Below the pieces are notes generated by a model that was given only the letters and a program-made list of their open reading frames with translations, ran no database searches and was not told the DNA's origin. DNA of 64,000 nucleotides from Lolium rigidum (lineage: Eukaryota; Streptophyta; Magnoliopsida; Poales; Poaceae). Below, piece after piece: positions 1 to 11,250 of the stretch (positions are counted from its first letter, which is position 1; each line of letters begins with the position of its first letter). Location: NCBI RefSeq assembly GCF_022539505.1, contig NC_061513.1, positions 175,428,017 through 175,492,016 of the forward strand, given 5' to 3'. A program made the position numbers and the translations under genes.

Positions 1-27
1 TCCTCCCCAGCAACGGCGCCGTAAAAG
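1..27 (-). other. Primer-binding site of a minus-strand LTR element
   Basis: Read on the minus strand, the edge of the window shows GGCGCCGTTGCTGGGGAG directly after the LTR end at 28. The complete element at 46883-53556 has nearly the same tract just after its 5' LTR. This is therefore the start of the internal region of an element that continues to the left, outside the window, and the LTR at 28-1728 is its 5' LTR. Confidence 0.7.
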
Positions 28-1728
28 TGCTTGATGTCTACGGGAGCTTCTATTCTTGTAGACAGTGTTGGGCCTCCAAGAGCAGAGGTTTGTAGAACGA
101 GCAAGCAAGTTTCCCTTAAGTGGATACCCAAGGTTTATCGAACTCGTGGAGGAAGAGGTCAAAGATATCCCTCTCATGCAACCCCGCAACCACAAAGCAA
201 GAAGTCTCTTGTGTCCCCAACACACCTAATAGGTGCACTAGTTCGGCGAAGAGATAGTGAAATACAGGTGGTATGAATAAGTAGTAGCAACGGCACCGTA
301 ACAGTGCTTTGCCCAGGACAAGAAACAAGCAAGTAGTAACGCAGCAGTAGTAACGCAAAGAAACAAGAAACAAGCAGCGATATCAGTATTTAGGAACAAG
401 GCCTAGGGATTACACTTTCACTAGTGGACACTCTCAACATTGATCACATAACAGAATAGATAAATGCATACTCTACACTTTTGTTGGATGATGAACACAT
501 TGCGTAGGATTACACGAACCCTCAATGCCGGAGTTAACAAGCTCCACAATAATGCTCATATTTTAGTAACCTTTAGTGTAAGATAGATCAATAGACTAAA
601 CCAAGTACTAGCATAGCATGCACACCGTCACCTTCATGCATATGTAGGAGGAATAGATCACATCAATATTATCATAGCAATAGTTAACTTCGCAATCTAC
701 AAGAGATCATGATCATAGCATAAACCAAGTACTAACACGGTGCACACACTCGTCACCTTTGCACACGTGCAGGAGGAATAAACTACTTTAATAACAAATC
801 ACTAGAGTAGCACATAGATAAATTGTGATACAAAACATATTGCAATCATAAAGAGATATAAATAAGCACTTCACTACGCCATTCAACAAGTGAATAAGTA
901 TTCTCGTGAAATATGGCCTAAGAGACCCACACGGTGCACACACTCGTCACCTTTACACACGTGGGACAAGGAGTCTCCTGGAGATCACATAAGTAAAACT
1001 CACTTGACTAGCATAATGACATCTAGATTACAAGCATCATCATATGAATCTCAATCATGTAAGGCAGCTCATGAGATTATTGTATTGAAGCACATAGGAG
1101 AGAGATGAACCACATAGCTACCGGTACAGCCCCGAGCCTCGATGGAGAACTACTCCCTCCTCATGGGAGCAGCAGCGGTGATGAAGATGGCGGTGGAGAT
1201 GGCAGCGGTGTTGATGGAGAAGCCTTCCGAGGGCACTTCCCCGCTCCGGCAGGTGCCGAACGGAGACTCCCGTCCCCGGATCTTGGCTTCGCGATGGCGG
1301 CGGCTCTGGAAGGTTTCTGTGGGTTTCGTCGAACGCCCCGAGGTTTTTAGGTCAGGGGCTTTATATAGGCGGAGAGGCGGCGCAGGAGGGCTTCCGGGGG
1401 CCCACACCCTAGGGGGGCGCGCCCCCTTGGCCGCGCCGGGGTGTGGTGTGGTGGCCCCGCCCCCTTCTCCGGCGGTTCTCGTGTGTTCCGGATGCTTCCG
1501 GTAAAATAGGAACCCGGGCGTTGATTTCGTCCGATTCCGAGAATATTTCGTTACTAGGATTTCGAAACCAAAAACAGCAGTAAAACAGAACCGGCACTTC
1601 GGCATCTTGTTAATAGGTTAGTTCCAGAAAATGCACGAATATGACATAAAGTGTGCATATAACATGTAGATAACATCAATAATGTGGTATGGAACACAAG
1701 AAATTATCGATACGTTGGAGACGTATCA
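28..1728 (-). mobile_element. 5' LTR of a TGATACG-family LTR retrotransposon
   Basis: On the minus strand the LTR begins TGATACGTCTCCAACGTATC at 1728 and ends in CA at 28, giving about 1.7 kb. Its first 300 bases match the LTRs at 41229-42833, 46883-48484 and 51954-53556, so it is a diverged member of the same family. A TATA box (TATATAAAG on the minus strand, about 1359-1367) lies in the GC-rich middle. The ORFs on both strands at 1105-1605 are products of this GC-rich stretch and not genes. The element entered the BARE/Angela-like LTR to its right. Confidence 0.8.
1359..1367 (-). promoter_or_regulatory. TATA box in LTR
   Basis: The minus-strand context CCTATATAAAGCCCC lies in the GC-rich part of the LTR, in the same place where the other family members have CCTACTTAAAGCC. 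It is the likely U3 promoter of this copy. Confidence 0.5.
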
Positions 1729-2950
1729 GGGGGCGGCGGCCAAGAGGGGGGAGAGGGCTTTCCCCTCCCCCAAGTTGATCCCCCCTAGAAAACCCTAGGG
1801 GGTTGGCCGGCCTGGGCCTTGGGGGCCATGTGCCCCTGGCCCATTAGGCCAGGGAGCATCCCTCGGCCCATACTAGGCCTCCTAGGTCGTGGGCCCCATG
1901 GTGGACCCCACTCGGAACCTTCTAGAACCTTCCAACCAACCACCGGAAAAATCCCGAACATTTCCGAAACCCGAAATCAACTTCCCTTATATGAATCTTA
2001 TTCTCCGGACTATTCCGGACCTCCTCGTGACATCCTCGGATCACATCCGAGACTCCGAACAAACTTCGTCTCCATACCATATTCAAATCTACTTATGCGA
2101 CATCGAACCTTAAGCGCGTCACCCTACGGTTCGCGAACTATGCGTACATGGTCGAGACTCCTCTCCGAGCAATAACCAATAGCGGGATCTCGGAGATCCA
2201 TATTGGCTCCCACATATTCAACGATGACTTAGTGATCGATTGAACCATTTACATACGATGCCAATTCCCTTTGTCACACGATATTCTACTTGTCCGAGGT
2301 TTGATCATCGGTATCACCATACCTTGTTCAACCTCGTTACCGACAAGTACTCTTTATTCGTATCGCGGTATGTCATCTCTCATGATCCAATCATGTGCTT
2401 GCAAGCTATTCAGACGACATTCCACCGAGAGGGCCCAGAGTATATCTATCCGTCATCAGGATGGACAAATCCCACTATTGATCCATATGCCTCAACTCAC
2501 ACTTTCCAAATACTTAATCCCATCTTTATAACCACCCATTTACGCAATGGCGTTTGATGTAATCAAAGTACTCTTCCGGTGTAAGTGATTTATATGATCT
2601 CATGGTCAAAGGACTAAGACAACTATGTATCGAAAGCTTATAACAAACTGAACTTAATGACTTGATCTTATGCTACACTCATTTGGGTGTGTGTCCATTA
2701 TATCATTCAACTAATGACATAACCTTGTTATTAATAACATCCAATGTTCATGATCACGAAACCATGATCATCCATTAATCAACAAGCTAGTTATACAAGA
2801 GGCTTACTAGGGACTCCTTGTTGTTTACATAACACACATGTATCAATGTTTCGGTTAATACAATTATAGCATGGTATGCAAACATTTATCATAAACACAA
2901 AGATATTATAATAACCAGCTTATTATTGCCTCTTGGGCATATCTCCAACA
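1729..2950 (-). mobile_element. Truncated BARE/Angela-type Copia LTR
   Basis: Read on the minus strand from 2950, the sequence starts TGTTGGAGATATGCCCAAG and continues with the AT-rich head typical of BARE-1/Angela LTRs of Triticeae and related grasses. It then passes into a GC-rich section. About 1.2 kb is present; the 3' end of the LTR is missing because the TGATACG element (28-1728) is inserted in it. No polyprotein coding region of this element is in the window. Confidence 0.75.
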
Positions 2951-3648
2951 GCTTGCCACTAGGGATAAAACATCGATGCTTTGTCTAAGGATATTTGTGT
3001 TGATTACATTACGCACCATACTTAATGCAATTGTCTCGTTGTTTACAACTTAATACCGGAGGGGGTTCGGATGATAACCCGAAGGTGGACTTTTTAGGCA
3101 TAGATGCATGCCGGATAGCGGTCTATGTACTTTTTCGTAATGCCCCGATTAAATCTCATAGTACTCATCATGATATATGTATGTGCATTGTTATGCCTTC
3201 TTTATTTGTCAATTGCCCAACTATAATTTGTTCACCCAACATCTCGCTATCTTATGGGAGAGACACCACTAGTGAACTCGTGGACCCCGGTCCTATTCTT
3301 TACATTTGAAATACAATCTACCGCAATTGTTCTTTACTATTCTTCGCAAACAAACATCATCATCCACACTATACATCTAATCCTTTGTTTACAAAGCAAG
3401 CCGGTGAGATTGACAACCTCGCCGTTACGTTGGGGCAAAGTTCCGTGATTGTGTTGTGCAGGTTCCACGTTGGCGCCGGAATCCCTGGTGTTGCGCCGCA
3501 CTACACTCCTCCGCCAACAACCTTCAACGTGCTTCTTGGCTCCTCCTGGTTCGATAAACCTTGGTTTCTTTCTGAGGGAAAACTTGCTACTGTGCGCATC
3601 ACACCTTCCTCTTGGGGTTCCCAACGGACGTGTTAACTACACGCATCA
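2951..3648 (+). mobile_element. 3' part of an older TGATACG-family LTR
   Basis: The sequence from GCCACTAGGGATAAAAC to the terminal CACGCATCA follows the last 700 bases of the complete LTRs at 46883-48484 and 51954-53556, with many scattered differences. Its 5' part is cut off at 2950, where the BARE/Angela-type LTR entered. The LTR ends at 3648, directly in the integrase gene of a chromovirus. It may be a solo LTR or the 3' LTR of a broken element. Confidence 0.75.
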
Positions 3649-4247
3649 CCCCTCTGAATTGGTCGGAAGTCGGAGAGAGCCAAGTCTTTGGACCTGATGT
3701 TCTTCGAGAAGCCGAAGAGAAGGTGCACAAGATCCGCGAATACCTCAAGACGGCGCAATCAAGACAGAACAGTTACGCCGACAAGAGACGCCGAGAGATG
3801 ACTTTCGAGATCGGAGATTTTGTCTATCTCAAAGTGTCCCCCCTTAAAGGAATGCAGAGATTCCAGCTTAGAGGAAAGCTTGCACCCTGATATGTCGGAC
3901 CCTTCAAAGTGCTGAGTCGCCGAGGAGAAGTATCTTATCAACTGGAACTACCGGAAGAAATGTCGGCTGTACACGACGTGTTTCACATCTCTTTACTCCG
4001 GAAGTGTTTGGAAGTGCCCGAGAAGATCGAAGTTTTCAAGAACATTGATCACATATCGGTGGATATCAACAAAGACTTGACGTATCGCGAAGTGCCTATT
4101 CGCATACTGGAAGAAGCTTTCAGAACCACTTGCACCAGGAGTATCAAGTTCCTGAAGATTCAATGGAGTAACCATACCGAAGACGAAGCCACTTGGGAGC
4201 GAGAAGACTACATGAAGAAGGAATACCCAGATCTCTTTAGTACCTAG
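3649..4247 (+). pseudogene. Chromovirus (Ty3/gypsy) integrase C-terminus and chromodomain
   Basis: The reading frame gives the end of a Ty3/gypsy polyprotein. A PLNWSEVGE motif comes first, then a helical stretch (REAEEKVHKIREYLK), a GPY/F-type module (YVGPFKVLSRRGEVSYQLELP is interrupted just before it), the HDVFHISLLRKC motif, and a chromodomain-like end (FLKIQWSNHTEDEATWERED) stopping at 4247. This order is known from Tekay/Del-type chromoviruses. An in-frame TGA at 3888-3890 breaks the protein in the middle of the GPY/F module. Everything upstream (gag, protease, RT, RNase H, most of integrase) was separated by the LTR insertion ending at 3648. The chromodomain is expected to steer integration to chromatin, but this copy cannot make a full protein. 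Confidence 0.85.
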
Positions 4248-4294
4248 TTTTCTTTACGATCTCGGGACGAGATCTTTTGTAAGGGGGAAGGGTT
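4248..4294 (+). other. 3' untranslated stretch and polypurine tract of the chromovirus
   Basis: The polyprotein stop is followed by AAGGGGGAAGGGT at about 4281-4293, a purine run ending one base before the LTR start TGTAACA at 4295. Position and composition fit the plus-strand primer of an LTR element. Confidence 0.7.
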
Positions 4295-7200
4295 TGTAAC
4301 ATCCCAAATTTCAAATCAATGAAGATGAAGAATTCCAATTTCTCAAAATTTAGAACCAACAAAAACTTTTCTCAACACAGGTGCTATGCATGGTACTCAT
4401 GTTGATTTTGGTGTGAATGCCATGATGTTTGTTTGTGTGCTTATGCTACCACCTAAAACCCTCACTTGATCCTTAGAAGATCACAAAGCAAATCAAAAAG
4501 GAAGAAAAGAAATAAAATGGAAAAATCCTAAAACCCTCACATATGGTTTATGCCATTTTTGCAAATTTTCAACCTAGACCATTTTGGCTTGCACCATTAG
4601 TTGGAGAATGTTACTAAACACTTTTGGAATCAAAGAAACTCAAATCAAAACAAATTTGAAATCAAATTGTGCTCACATGCCCTAATGGTCAAATCTGCCA
4701 TTTTTAGCCTGATGCCTACTTTGAGCCTCTGTAATTTAGAGATTTTCAAACCAAACAATTCCAACTCTTTGAAGCTCATCCAAGACCACATCAAGGTGAA
4801 CAACTTTGGTAAAGACCACCCCTGCAAATTCATCCTAGATCAAAAGTTATCCTCAAGCAAAGTTGGAACTTTTTAACAGAATCAACATCTTACCCAATTT
4901 GAAATTTTGCAATTCTTCTTAATTTTAAAAACCACCACCACCATTGTGTGTCCTTGATCACATGAATCAACACCACCAAGTTTCATTCAAAAATTTCAAA
5001 ATTCAATTCATGCGGCCATTACATCAAACACCTTGTGATCAAATCCAAACCAAATCAAATTTCACTATTTGCAATAGTGTTTGGCCCAATTCTGGTTACC
5101 ACTTGTTTTCTCCTTGTCCCCTGGTCCCCTCTAGCCCTAAGCCATGCCATTAAAACCCTAGAGAAGGGCAGAAATGGCAATGCCATGCCATGCCGGCCAC
5201 CTCTCCCATGTCACCATGCCCTAGCTCACTCCTCTTCTCTCCAGCCGTGGCCACCTTGCCAAACCACTCCACCTCACTCTACCGAGCATGCCCGCTCTAG
5301 CCCCGGTCGGAGAAATGCACCACAAGCACCGCACACGCGCGCGCCCACGACGCCCAGGACATGCCGACGATGGCATGGGCGCGCCCACGGACACGCGCAA
5401 GCACACGCGTCGCCCCAGCCACTCGCAGCACCCCTGGACCCCCTCTCTCGCCCAGCGCCTCGCCACAGCACCGCGGACACGCCAGACAACATCTTGTCGC
5501 CCACCCGTGCCCGCCGTCGCCGGAGACGAAGACCAAATCCCGCCACGGACGCTCAGTACCTCGCGACCGCCCGACCACGTTAGGCACCGCCCCACCTCAC
5601 CGTGACCGCCAAGAGGACCGCCAGGACGCACTGAATAGAACGCCGCCCGCGCCTACCCCTCTAGCTCGACGCAGCGCCCGCGCCATGGTCGACCTAGTTG
5701 CAGCACTCTGCCCCCTTCCGCCATTATAAATAGAGGCCTCCCCTCGTTCATTTCTTCACACTAGCTCGCTCATCTCACCTCACTCGACCTCCTCGACCAC
5801 CTCCCTGCCTCGATTAGCCACCGTAGCCAAGCAATTTCATCGCCGGAGGCCGCCGCAGTCCGCGCACGCCGCCGTCTATTGGAGCCGCCCCAGGACACGA
5901 CGCCGGTACCAGGGAGTTCGCCGTCGATGACAACGTACCTGCGCACCTCGCCGGAGCACCGGTGAGCTCATCAACCCCCTAGCCTCGCCGCGCCAGTGAG
6001 CCTCTCTCGCCGGCGACGACGATGAATGAGATCCGTTGGATCTCATTCTAATCGTGCGTCCCAGAGCCGCATGTACCCTTTCGCGTTTGAAGTGAGGCTG
6101 ACGGGTGGAGCCCACCCGTCAGGAAGCCCACGTGTGCTGGATGTGTGGTGGGCTGGCTTCTCCCATTTAAATCCAATTCGGCCCAGTTAGTTTCCTGCGC
6201 AGGCCCACAAATTCAAATTTGTATTTTCTGTTTAAATCAAAAATTGCTTGCAGATGCTTTTTCAAATTTCAATAGAATCATATTGGCTCCACCAAATTTG
6301 ATGAATTTCATATGGTTGGAAAGCTATAGAAAAGATCTATCCAACCCCACTGGTCTCATCATGAGATTCTTTGTAGAATTAATGTGACAAAAATAACAAG
6401 GCAGGGACTTTTGCAACTTCAAACATTATTTAAAAATCAACCAAAAATGATTTTGAGTTGATTTCAACTCTCATAAATCACATTTCACCTACACTACATG
6501 TTTATGTAAAAATATGATATGGTTACTTTGTGTGATCATGGCCTAGTTTAAATAAAGAGCTCTATGGCTATTTCTAGTCATTTGATATTGTCCAAAACTA
6601 TTTATAAATCATATGAGAGGCTTGCTCTCATTTAAATCTTGTCCCAAGTAACTTAATATGAGGTAGTGACCATGATCTACATAATCTCATATTGAATTAT
6701 TTGGTGATGCGAAATCATAGGTATGGTAGTGTTAAATTGCATGAGGTACTCTACCTCATTTAAATCATTTTCCCCAAACGATGATTATGAATGGTTGACC
6801 TTGGTCAACATGGGTTCATATGTTATTCATTTGAGGAGATTAAATCTTAACAAGATTCAGTGAGAGGAAATTATTTCCTCAAGGAACTAAATAGAAACCC
6901 TAATTCAATATTGGTAATGAGAGGAAATTATTTTTCTTAAAGAAGAAAACAAAGTCAACCAACATGCTAGTAACGTGGTAATGATAGATTAGCATTGTGT
7001 GAACCTCGTGTGTGCTTAGACTAGATCTTAAACTTGTTTGGTGATTGTTATCTCGTATCCGTTTTTAGACGCTAGTACCGAGGAGTACCAGGAGGAGGAG
7101 GAGGTCTACTTCCAGGAAGAGGAAAACCACTTTGATCAGTACACCAACCAAGGCAAGCTAATATTCTTGCAAGTGCAAAGCTCTCTTGAGCAAGGCACCA

Positions 7201-8552
7201 TTTCCTTTACTTTATGTTCAAGGATCCCATTCCAAGTTTTACCCTTCAAGCTTCTACTTTGTTTATCAAAGCTTACTTTTATAGTTAACTTTGGTCTAAG
7301 TATAGAGTAGAGCAAGAGTATCAAACTTAGCCTAAAAGCTTATGAGTTAAGTAGCACCCCTCATGACTAGTTGCTAGTGCTAACAAAGAAAATTGACTAC
7401 TCTAGATGGGAACTTGTGAAGTGAAATGACTTTAAAAACCTTGGAATGATGAGTCATTCTATTGAAAGTTTTTGAAGGTGAATGTGATTTGAATGACTTG
7501 GTGAATTTGGTAAAAACTGATGGTTGGTTTGGATGTGATACCTTTCCAATTTTTGAGTACCCCCACAATACCTAATTATGGGTAGGGCTTAACTGGAAGT
7601 TTATGCATCTTAGTATGGGTTCCCTCTAAACAAGCATCATAGGGGTTATGCCGAGGTTGCCTCCGTTGAAAGTGAAATGATGTGAACTGAGGTGAATGTA
7701 CGGCCCAAGCCCTCGTGCGCTCCTGTGCCGACGGTTTGTCTTCACCGGGAGGCCAAGCTCATGGGGAGAGGTACCTATACTAGGGTATGTAAGCGAAAGG
7801 TTATGGTTGATGATCCGCGTACTGAGTTACGATGATTCAGGATTATCCCTGACGGATGTAATCAAATGTTGTGGCACAAGTGTGTAACCTCTGTAGAGTG
7901 TAAACCTATTCGAATAGTCGTGTCCATGGTTACAGACGATTGGAAAGGCCATACTGTACCGTTGTCAGATGCTTTCTTGAAAGGAGTTGATGATTTGAAT
8001 GGTGACTTGATTTTGAATCACAACTGAGTTGTGGGAATGACACTAATGTTTCCACTTGAGTTAGTTAGCCTATGAAGAGTCTTTTATCAAATGCTTGTGA
8101 ACTAAAATTGGCTTTATGCAAATAAAACTAGAGCTTAGCACCCCATTACTAGAATTGATAGTACTTACACCAGTATTAGTTTGCGAGTACTTTAAAGTAC
8201 TCACGGCTGTGTCCCTGGCTATTCAAATGGCCAGACTATGAAGAGGAGCAGCAGTATGAAGATGACAGCCAGCAGGACATCTACACCAACTAGGAGTTCT
8301 TCTAACGTCAAGCGTTGGCCTGTGGATTAGATAGTCCACTTCTATTACGCTTTCGCTATGTAAGGTGTTCGTTGATCATTAGATCAACTATTTGTGTAAT
8401 ATTAGATCATGTGATCTGAATTTGTAAGACGACTATGGTTTGTAATGAATGATGACTTATGATATCGACTGTTATGTCTCGCAACAACAATCTTCCTGGG
8501 ATTGCGATGTATGGCATAATAGGCATCTGGACTTAAAAATCCGGGTGTTGAC
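4295..8552 (+). mobile_element. 3' LTR of the chromovirus, 4.26 kb
   Basis: The LTR starts TGTAACATCCCAAATTTC right after the polypurine tract and ends GGGTGTTGACA at 8552, giving TG...CA borders and about 4,258 bases. This is long for a plant LTR, though chromoviruses of the Tekay/Del group are known for long ones. A GC-rich block (about 5150-6060) ends near a TATA box at 5725; the ORFs seen there on both strands are shadows of this composition. The downstream half is AT-rich and has no coding signal. A segment near 7896-7955 resembles 30640-30715. A matching 5' LTR is not in the window. Confidence 0.75.
5725..5732 (+). promoter_or_regulatory. TATA box of the chromovirus LTR
   Basis: CCATTATAAATAGAGGCC stands at the 3' edge of the GC-rich block and is followed about 30 bases later by a pyrimidine-rich tract and CTCACTCGACC-like sequence. 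It fits a Pol II core promoter, placing the U3/R border near 5755. Confidence 0.6.
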
Positions 8553-9689
8553 ACTAAGCCCCTCATGGTGGTCATTGCCGAGGAGTCACCTCATCAGTAG
8601 TACCGCGCCAAAGGACGCTACTACCGGCCTATGCCTGGATTAGGCCCCCAATGGGCAGAAATAATAGGGTGCCTATTTAAAGCCTTTTCTCCTCTCTCTC
8701 TTGGGTTACTTATTCTTCTCCTCTCAGCTCTCCACCATTGTTGCATCTTGAGAGCTCCCTCTCCTCAAATCCATCCATGATTCTTGCTCATATTCGAGGA
8801 AAAGAGAGAGATGATCTAGATCTATATTTTTGCAACAATCAAATCCCCCTCTTTGTGAGGGAATCACTAGATCTAGATCTTGAAGAGAAATCTAGTGTTC
8901 CTCTTCTTATTTTGTTCTTCCTCTCTTATTCCTCAAATAGCTTTAGTAGCTTTGTTGGAATTTGAGAGTGAAGGATTTGAGCATCTTTGTGGTGTTCCTG
9001 CCATTGCATTTGGTGCAACGGTTTGACTTCTCCGCGGTGATACGTGGAGGTGAAAGTTCGTTAGTATATTACTTCGGGAGCTTGTTCCCGAAGCTTGTTC
9101 CTCTTGGGTGTTTGGATCTTAGACGGCTTAGTTGGTTTTGTGGTGTTCTTGGGGACTCCAATTTAGTTGTGGAGATTCTTCAAGGGCAAGGCCTTTGTGG
9201 CGATTTATTGGGAGCCTCCAATTAAGTTGTGGAGATAGCCCCAAGCTTTATGCGGGGTTCGGTGACCACCCTTAAGGTTCCATAGTGGATCAAGGTCTTA
9301 CCCTTTGGTGGAAAGGGTCGAGGAGAATACGGTGAAGCCTTCGTAGCATTGGGAGTGCTTTGTCCTCCACGCCGCTCCAACGGAGACTAGCACTCGCAAG
9401 AGTGTGAACTTCGGGATACATCGTCGTCTCCGCGTCACCTCGTTTATTCCTATACCCGACCTTTTTACTTATGAACTTTACTTTGTGATAGCCTTCATCT
9501 TGAAGTTTTATATTGCTATCACATAGTTGCTTGTGTTGCTTAGCATAAGTTGTCGGTGCACATAGGTGGACACTAGTTGTATAGGTTTTGTGATTGAAAA
9601 ATTAAACGCTAGTTTTATTCCGCATTTGTTAAGGCAGGTTCATAAAAGTTCGCCTATTCACCCCTCTAGGCGGCATCCATGTCCTTTCA
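8553..9689 (+). mobile_element. SIRE/Maximus-type Copia LTR, partial or complete
   Basis: The 3' part, with GTCGGTGCACATAGGTGG, a run around TTCCGCATTTGTTAAGG and the ending CCTCTAGGCGGCATCCATG...TTTCA at 9689, is the characteristic tail of Maximus-like Copia LTRs in cereals. A TATA-like TATTTAAA lies at 8674-8681, followed by pyrimidine-rich sequence. Where the LTR begins is unclear because the chromovirus LTR ends at 8552 and may have cut it. No coding region of the element adjoins. The small ORFs at 8738-9225 are in the transcribed part of this LTR and have no protein signature. Confidence 0.6.
8674..8681 (+). promoter_or_regulatory. TATA-like box in the Maximus-type LTR
   Basis: TATTTAAA, followed by a pyrimidine-rich initiator-like region, fits the U3 promoter of this Copia LTR. 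Confidence 0.45.
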
Positions 9690-10470
9690 CCCACAAGTAT
9701 AGGGGGTCACTGAAATCTTCGATGGAAAGTATTACCCAAATTTATAGTTACACTCAAGGAGAACACATGAATATCAATGAGACTTTAGCATTTGAGACAT
9801 CACTCTCAACCATGTATATCAATAAACTCACAAAGAAAGTGGCGATTTTATAGCAGTTGATTCAAAGCAGCAAAGACAAGTAGTAAGCAATAGCAACAAA
9901 TTTCCAGTTTTCACCGAAAGTAGTAATGTGTAACTTTCAGTGACTAAAAGTATATGAATGAGGTAGTAGTGGGGTGTTGTATGAATGATATTGATCATAT
10001 AATATAATCCAACTAACATAGAATCCATCTCTAATTCAGTCATGTGTCGGTGTGTGATCCAAATATAGTTATGCATACTAATAAAGAGAATTTGCATAAC
10101 ATATTTTATCATGCTTGCCTATTTTATTGGGGCCAACTTGGAACTAAAAGCAATTAAGGTCTATCATTTCGAATAGCCTGGAACAAAGCATTAAGATTAC
10201 TGAACACACAATATCCTTGAACTATCACATATTCCCCTTGTTTTTTCCTATTTGCCACCTTAGGGATTCACATGTTCAACATAATAATAAGTAATACCCT
10301 TTCAAAATCTCATATATATGATAAAGCAATATAAGTTCAGTACCGAAATCATGTCACTCGAGCCCAATAATAAGCATTAAACATAGTGCAACACTCATAC
10401 ATGAATATTCTTAAAATAAACATCTCAAATATCGATACATGGATGATAGTAGAAAAAACCTTGATAATTA
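9690..10470 (-). mobile_element. Degenerate LTR remnant
   Basis: The segment starts CCCACAAGTATAGGGGGTCA, a landmark common at the 3' end (seen in reverse) of cereal LTRs related to the TGATACG family. It goes on with AT-rich, broken LTR-like text (AAGCATTAAGATTACTGAACAC, ACTCGAGCCCAATAATAAG). No polyprotein frame is present. It directly abuts the Maximus-type LTR end at 9689, which suggests that LTR inserted into it. Its right border is uncertain. Confidence 0.4.
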
Positions 10471-11250
10471 TCGATAGAGGTAAATATGTGTCATTGTGTA
10501 TTTCTTGATTTTCCTTTACTGGGTTTGAGAGAACACAATTTTATTGTTTTATATGCTCAAACTAAATATATCTTTAATTGGTACCATATAGTTGTAGGCT
10601 GGATGCTCATTTTGCTGCGACGCAAGTAGGTAAAAGCTCATTAATGATATTATATTCGAAAATCCATAAATATCGGCAACTAAAGAAACAATGTAATATC
10701 TCCATATCTGAATGTCTTTATGTTCCAATATTGCATATTTTTCTAATAAATTCTTGCCATACATAGAGAAATGTGGGGAAATCCAAGTGATATTCCTATG
10801 ACGGGTCAAACGTCCCACACAAGCTTTGCTATGGATAAACATACACGCGCAATTATGTTGGGTTTCCTACAATTTTCATCTATAGGACAAAAAAATCATG
10901 CTAAAAAAATAAAGCAGTGGTAATATGCATTATTTGAATGACTGGAAATCATCTAGTTTTACTACCAAATTTGGTCACTCCCTTATAATGGAGTTGCCAA
11001 AATTTAGATTTTGTTAAAAAGGGAAGCAAACTGGTAGTACATGTTCTCCACCTCATCAATACCAAACCAAAACCAAAACCAAAACCGAAACACACGAGAT
11101 TTTGATTTGAAAGGGGCCCGCACCGCACATCACATCCGTAGAACAAAGGAAAGAAATAGGGGAGGAACAGTTCGCAGCAAACCCTCCTCCGCACCCCCCT
11201 CCTCGGTCGCCTCCGGCTCGTGCAGCGGATCTCCGGCGGCGGCGGCGGAG
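10471..11250 (+). promoter_or_regulatory. Upstream region and 5' leader of the spliced gene
   Basis: AT-rich sequence up to about 11040 shows no recognisable repeat or ORF. From 11060 a run of CCAAAA repeats is followed by a GC-rich leader that ends in GGCGGCGGAG just before the ATG at 11251. This is the usual look of a grass promoter and 5' UTR. No TATA box is obvious at a sensible distance, so the start of transcription is not fixed. Confidence 0.4.

Noticed and set aside
1105..1605. ORFs on both strands of up to 151 codons
   Set aside because: Located in the GC-rich middle of an LTR; the same text is present in the other LTRs with broken frames.
5035..5729. Several overlapping GC-rich ORFs of 90-180 codons on both strands
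   Set aside because: They lie inside the chromovirus LTR, have Pro/Arg-rich compositional sequence in all frames and no domain.
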